Origin: Solirubrobacteraceae bacterium
Lineage (GTDB): Bacteria; Actinomycetota; Thermoleophilia; Solirubrobacterales; Solirubrobacteraceae
NCBI GenBank assembly: GCA_016462245.1
Contig: JAEMTR010000052.1
Span: forward strand, 1 to 8,420
Direction of reading: 5' to 3'
Length of the DNA stretch: 8,420 bases
Part shown: positions 5,971 through 8,420 of the stretch, in pieces
Layout of the letters: every line of letters starts with the position of its first letter
How positions within the stretch are numbered: position 1 is the first letter of the stretch
Translations under genes and position numbers: made by a program
Notes under the pieces: generated by a model
Seen by the model: the letters and a program-made list of their open reading frames with translations, nothing else
What the model was told of the DNA's origin: nothing
The model's database searches: none

Positions 5971-6779
5971 TATTTCAGCGGAACCCAGTGAGTTCCGGTG
6001 ATCTTCGCGGCTGCGGCTGAATCCTGAATCCACTTGATGAACTTCAGGGTGTTTCCGGTTGCCGGTCCACGCGTAACCATCCAGAAGTTACGGACGCCGC
6101 CGTACTCGCCTGACTTTGCGTTACGCAGGTCGCAAGAAACGCCTTTGTAGGACGCTGCGTTGACTCCTGTGGTGAAGTCCATCGACACGTAGCCGATCGC
6201 GTTCTTGTTCGTCTTCACTGCCTGCTGAATCAGGCCGTTCGAGGCCTTCTGTGACGCGGCGCCGGTCAGCTTCGTCGTGCCGAGGAAGATCTTCGCGAAC
6301 GCATCCTGAGTTCCGGAAGCAGCGGTGCGGACCGTTACGTCGATCGCGCCGGTGATGCCCGAACCAGCAACATCCTTCCAGTCACGAACCGTGCCGCCGA
6401 AGATCGCCTGGATCTGCGCCTGCGAGAGGTTTGCGATTGGGTTGGATGGGTTCGTGACGATGCAGATTGCATCCTTAGAGATCTTGTTGAAGAAAACTCC
6501 CCTATCGCTCGACTTCGGGTCACGTGATGACATCCCGATCGAGACACGGCCAGCAGCAACGTCGGCAACGCCAACGTCGGAGCCGCCCTGAGCGAGCTTG
6601 AACTTGACTGAGTTCTTGGTTTCCTTCAGGTAACCGCGAGCGAGCAGCGCTGCGAGTGGGGCGACCGAGGTCGAACCGCTCATCGTGAGCACTGGCTTAG
6701 CCGATGCGCTCGCCGGGAGGGCGACGGCACCGATAGCGGCCAGTGCGACGCTCACGCGGAGGAGGCGAACACTTGACAT
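5970..6779 (-). CDS. pstS: Phosphate-binding protein PstS
   Basis: The extracytoplasmic receptor that binds phosphate and hands it to PstC-PstA. It has 269 residues from the ATG at 6779, chosen because AAGGA stands 9 nt upstream and because it gives a normal signal peptide (RLLR, a hydrophobic core, then ASA before K28). The binding-protein features are SGSTSVAP (34-41), a GGSDVGV stretch (65-71), SSRDP (84-88) and SGTQDAF (155-161), with FGGTVRDWKDV in between. It fits the short PstS-like type of substrate-binding protein. There is no lipobox cysteine, so the mature protein would be free outside the membrane, which is odd for a supposed single-membrane bacterium. It is the first gene of the operon and its TAG overlaps the pstC GTG. 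An in-frame ATG at 6833 would add 18 residues. Confidence 0.95.
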   Translation of the reverse strand: MSSVRLLRVSVALAAIGAVALPASASAKPVLTMSGSTSVAPLAALLARGYLKETKNSVKFKLAQGGSDVGVADVAAGRVSIGMSSRDPKSSDRGVFFNKISKDAICIVTNPSNPIANLSQAQIQAIFGGTVRDWKDVAGSGITGAIDVTVRTAASGTQDAFAKIFLGTTKLTGAASQKASNGLIQQAVKTNKNAIGYVSMDFTTGVNAASYKGVSCDLRNAKSGEYGGVRNFWMVTRGPATGNTLKFIKWIQDSAAAAKITGTHWVPLK

Positions 6780-6788
6780 AGAGGTGAT

Positions 6789-6793
6789 TCCTT
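6789..6793 (-). promoter_or_regulatory. Ribosome binding site of pstS
   Basis: AAGGA with a 9-nt gap to the ATG at 6779. It decides between that start and the upstream in-frame ATG at 6833, which has no comparable site. Confidence 0.7.
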
Positions 6794-6805
6794 TCGTTTC
6801 AGTTC

Positions 6806-6825
6806 GCTGCGACTTTTGCCGCAGC
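6806..6825 (-). promoter_or_regulatory. Hairpin in the pstS leader
   Basis: The minus strand has GCTGCG, an 8-nt loop (GCAAAAGT) and CGCAGC, a perfect 6-bp stem ending 12 nt before the AAGGA ribosome site. It would lie in the predicted 5' leader. It might stabilise the abundant pstS message or tune its translation. On the plus strand it is followed only by a short CTTTTC, so it is a poor terminator in that direction. Confidence 0.4.
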
Positions 6826-6847
6826 CTTTTCATGGACCTGCCGCAGG

Positions 6848-6880
6848 ATTGTGCGCTTCAGGGGCTAGGAGGATGTGAAC
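6848..6880 (-). promoter_or_regulatory. Predicted Pho-activated promoter of the pst operon
   Basis: The minus strand reads GTTCACATC (6880-6872), 18 nt, then CACAATC with a -10-like CACAAT (6853-6848). There is no good -35, as expected when a response regulator takes its place. The same element with the same spacing occurs on the opposite strand before the divergent gene. The start would be near 6841, giving about a 62-nt leader to the pstS ATG. A separate palindrome, CCTGC-C-GCAGG, lies at 6837-6847 over this predicted start. Confidence 0.5.
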
Positions 6881-6913
6881 TGCTGGTGTGCTCGCGGTGA
6901 AGATGCCGTGAAC
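6870..6913 (-). promoter_or_regulatory. PHO box: four in-phase 11-bp direct repeats upstream of pstS
   Basis: Reading the minus strand from 6913 gives four successive 11-mers: GTTCACGGCAT; CTTCACCGCGA; GCACACCAGCA; GTTCACATCCT. Three carry TTCAC and all carry AC at positions 5-6. This matches the 11-nt direct repeat units bound by actinobacterial PhoP-type response regulators (GTTCAC-like), as known in Streptomyces. It lies just upstream of the predicted pst promoter, so phosphate starvation should switch the operon on. Confidence 0.75.
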
Positions 6914-6936
6914 GAGTGCTTCTGCCCCCGTATTGC

Positions 6937-6969
6937 CCTAACGCCGTCGTTACCGGCTGTTCACATCGC
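6937..6969 (+). promoter_or_regulatory. Weaker PHO-box-like repeats facing the divergent gene
   Basis: Three 11-mers in phase on the plus strand are CCTAACGCCGT; CGTTACCGGCT; GTTCACATCGC. Only the last is a good unit, but all have T, A and C at positions 3, 5 and 6. CCGGC (6953-6957) and GCCGG (6970-6974) also flank the strong unit as an inverted repeat. The suggestion is that the divergent gene is under the same regulator, perhaps more weakly. Confidence 0.45.
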
Positions 6970-6992
6970 GCCGGCGTTATTGCCCCACAATC
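6959..6992 (+). promoter_or_regulatory. Predicted promoter of the divergent gene, possibly leaderless
   Basis: GTTCACATC (6959-6967), 18 nt, then CACAATC (6986-6992) repeats the pstS-side element exactly in sequence and spacing. The start would fall around 6998-7000, at the ATG itself. That fits the lack of a clear ribosome site before the ATG (only GGG at 6995-6997). Confidence 0.45.
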
Positions 6993-6999
6993 ACGGGCG

Positions 7000-8420
7000 A
7001 TGGATACCGATTTCTTCAGCTCCCCGCTAGCTGAGCATGGCGCGCCTTGCCCGCAGTGCTCGGCAGCGATGTCAGGCGACCAGCGCTACTGCCTGAGCTG
7101 CGGCGCGCGCCGCGGCGAGGCGCGGCTCGATCCTGTTGAGGCGGCTCGCTCGCCGCTCGCTAGTGATCCGGCGCCGGTCGCCCTCACCGCCGCCGCTCTT
7201 GGCGCCGCTGGGCAGGCAGGCGCGCAGCCGGCCGGCTGGGAAGGCTTTCCGCTCGGCGACCTCGACTTTGGCTCGCCGCGCGTGGTCGGAGGAGCAGTGC
7301 TGGGGCTTCTCGCCGTCGGCGTTGTGCTGGGAGTGATTGGCGGACCAAAGGCCGCCAGCACCAGCGCCGCAGCTGGGCAGCCAGCGCTAGTTGCTTCGGC
7401 AGATGCGGCAGCAACCGATTCTGCGCTCGGCGGCGACACGCTCGACGGAACAGTTGATTCTTCGACTTCGGCGGACGAGGTAGCGGTCGACACGGGCATC
7501 AGCAGCTTCGAGACCGTCACCGCTCCCAGTGCGCCAGAGAGTGGCGGTGGCGGAGGCGGAGGCGGAGGCGGTACTACGACGCCGACGGTGACCTCAGCGG
7601 CACCGATCAAGCATGCTTGGGTGATCACGCTCTCGGGCCCAAGCTACGAAGAGATCTACGGCCAAGCCGCCGCGGCAGGCGTACCGCGCGTGAAAGCGAA
7701 GATCGCTGCTAGCTCCTACCTCGGGACCGAACTTCGCGCCAAAGGAACGCTGCTTTCTAACTACAAGTCAATCTCAGCCGCTGGCCTGCCGAACTCGCTG
7801 GCGCTGATCAGCGGCCAGCCACCAAACGCGACGACCAACACCAACTGCCCGAAGTTCGTCGATCTCAAGCCAGGCAAGGTTGACGCCAAGACCGGGCTCG
7901 CTAGCGGCGACGGCTGCCGTTACCCGCCTACGACGAAGACGCTTCCCGACCAGATGACAGGCGCCGGGCTGGTTTGGAAGGGCTACTTGGAAGCGATCGG
8001 AAACGATCCTGCGAGCGGCGTTACCAGCTGTCGCTCCCCCGAAGCCGGCGCCGACGATCCGTTCGCCGCGCCGCGCCCAGGCGACGGCTACATGACCTGG
8101 CGCAACCCGTTCGTCTACTTCCGCTCGATTACCGAGTCATCGGAATGCGGGAGCAACGTCGTGGGGCTCGACCGCCTTGCGCCCGACCTAGCGAAGCTTG
8201 AGGACACTCCCGCCTTCTCGCTGGTTGCGCCCGACGCCTGCCACGACGGAAGCGCAGCGAGCTGTGGTGGTAACGCGGTTGGTGGGCTCGCCGCGGCCGA
8301 CGAATGGCTGAAGACGATCGTGCCGTCGATCATTGAGTCGCAGGCTTACGCCGATGGCGGGATGATCGTGATCACCAGTGACCACGCCGCTTCTAAGCCG
8401 ACCGAGGCCAAGGCAAACGT
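7000..8420 (+). CDS. Zinc-ribbon, membrane-anchored phosphoesterase-like protein, 3' end off the window
   Basis: 473 codons are visible and the frame is open at the edge. In order they show: a zinc ribbon (C17, C20, C31, C34; core DQRYCLSCGARR), an Ala/Pro spacer, one membrane segment at about 95-114, a low-complexity linker ending in ten glycines (182-191), and from about 204 a domain resembling bacterial phosphoesterases of the AcpA/phospholipase C type. Its guides are HAWVITLSGPSYEEIYG, AKGTLLSNYKSI, GLPNSLALISGQPPN, PDACHDG and GGMIVITSDHA. The domain should be outside the cell and the ribbon inside. Compared with the family pattern as I remember it, several catalytic or metal-binding positions are changed (EN to SG, SLPN to GLPN, HD to SA, DE to DH), so it may be inactive. 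The start is the ATG at 7000. It is divergent from pstS and shares promoter elements with it. Confidence 0.85.
   Translation, partial: MDTDFFSSPLAEHGAPCPQCSAAMSGDQRYCLSCGARRGEARLDPVEAARSPLASDPAPVALTAAALGAAGQAGAQPAGWEGFPLGDLDFGSPRVVGGAVLGLLAVGVVLGVIGGPKAASTSAAAGQPALVASADAAATDSALGGDTLDGTVDSSTSADEVAVDTGISSFETVTAPSAPESGGGGGGGGGGTTTPTVTSAAPIKHAWVITLSGPSYEEIYGQAAAAGVPRVKAKIAASSYLGTELRAKGTLLSNYKSISAAGLPNSLALISGQPPNATTNTNCPKFVDLKPGKVDAKTGLASGDGCRYPPTTKTLPDQMTGAGLVWKGYLEAIGNDPASGVTSCRSPEAGADDPFAAPRPGDGYMTWRNPFVYFRSITESSECGSNVVGLDRLAPDLAKLEDTPAFSLVAPDACHDGSAASCGGNAVGGLAAADEWLKTIVPSIIESQAYADGGMIVITSDHAASKPTEAKAN
7078..7094 (+). repeat. 17-bp zinc-ribbon coding repeat, copy 2
   Basis: Identical to the minus strand at 2151-2135. 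It encodes DQRYCL of the zinc ribbon in the phosphoesterase-like protein. Confidence 0.6.
7543..7572 (+). repeat. GGC-GGA tandem repeat encoding ten glycines
   Basis: Ten glycine codons alternate mainly GGC and GGA, forming a hexamer repeat. They sit between the low-complexity linker and the phosphoesterase-like domain. The tract is likely a flexible hinge and may vary in length by replication slippage. Confidence 0.8.

Noticed and set aside
6867..6878. AGGAGG followed at once by ATG TGA on the plus strand
   Set aside because: It looks like a ribosome site with a start-stop pair, but there is no spacing and it sits in the PHO box of the other strand. Probably coincidence.
2135..7094. 17-bp inverted identical segments flanking the pst operon as recombination or attachment sites
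   Set aside because: Both lie inside coding sequence for the same zinc-ribbon residues and there is no integrase, transposase or target duplication. A shared protein module explains them.
7086..7628. Minus-strand open frame of 180 codons with a proline run
   Set aside because: It is antisense to the zinc-ribbon phosphoesterase-like gene; the prolines are the reverse of the glycine repeat. It shows no domain and no promoter.

Overview
The window looks like chromosomal DNA from a high-GC actinobacterium. My best guess is the class Thermoleophilia (Solirubrobacterales or Gaiellales type). The grounds are strong GC codon bias, a primary-like sigma factor, the 'DQRYCLSCG' zinc-ribbon style, and actinobacterial 11-bp PHO-box repeats. 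This placement is inferred from protein style, not from a marker gene.

Layout: (1) 1-872, minus strand: an RNA polymerase sigma-70 family factor whose 3' end lies beyond the left edge. It has its own good promoter (TTGCAC-17-TACAAT). (2) 873-1114: a 242-bp intergenic region with that promoter and a GC-rich hairpin just after the neighbouring operon. (3) 1115-6779, minus strand: one tightly packed seven-gene operon, transcribed right to left. It encodes the high-affinity phosphate ABC transporter PstS-PstC-PstA-PstB, then three genes not normally part of pst operons: a lipoprotein of unknown function, a zinc-ribbon plus single-TM protein, and a coiled-coil plus zinc-ribbon protein. The first five genes are joined by stop/start overlaps (TAGTG, TAATG, TGATG, ATGA); the last two junctions are 6 and 2 nt. 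No phoU is present. (4) 6780-6999: a divergent control region with four in-phase 11-bp PHO-box repeats facing pstS and a weaker copy facing the other way. Both sides share GTTCACATC-N18-CACAATC. (5) 7000-8420, plus strand: a gene cut by the right edge. Its product has a zinc ribbon, one TM segment, a low-complexity linker with ten glycines, and a phosphoesterase-like (AcpA/phospholipase C type) domain whose usual catalytic positions appear to be replaced.

Working model (inference): phosphate starvation activates both sides of the control region. One arm makes the phosphate importer with its accessory membrane and zinc-ribbon proteins. The other makes a membrane-anchored phosphoesterase-like protein with the same N-terminal zinc-ribbon module. 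That shared module on both arms of a Pho-type divergon, and the apparent loss of catalytic residues, are the most unusual things here. No RNA genes, insertion sequences, CRISPR arrays or tRNAs were seen.
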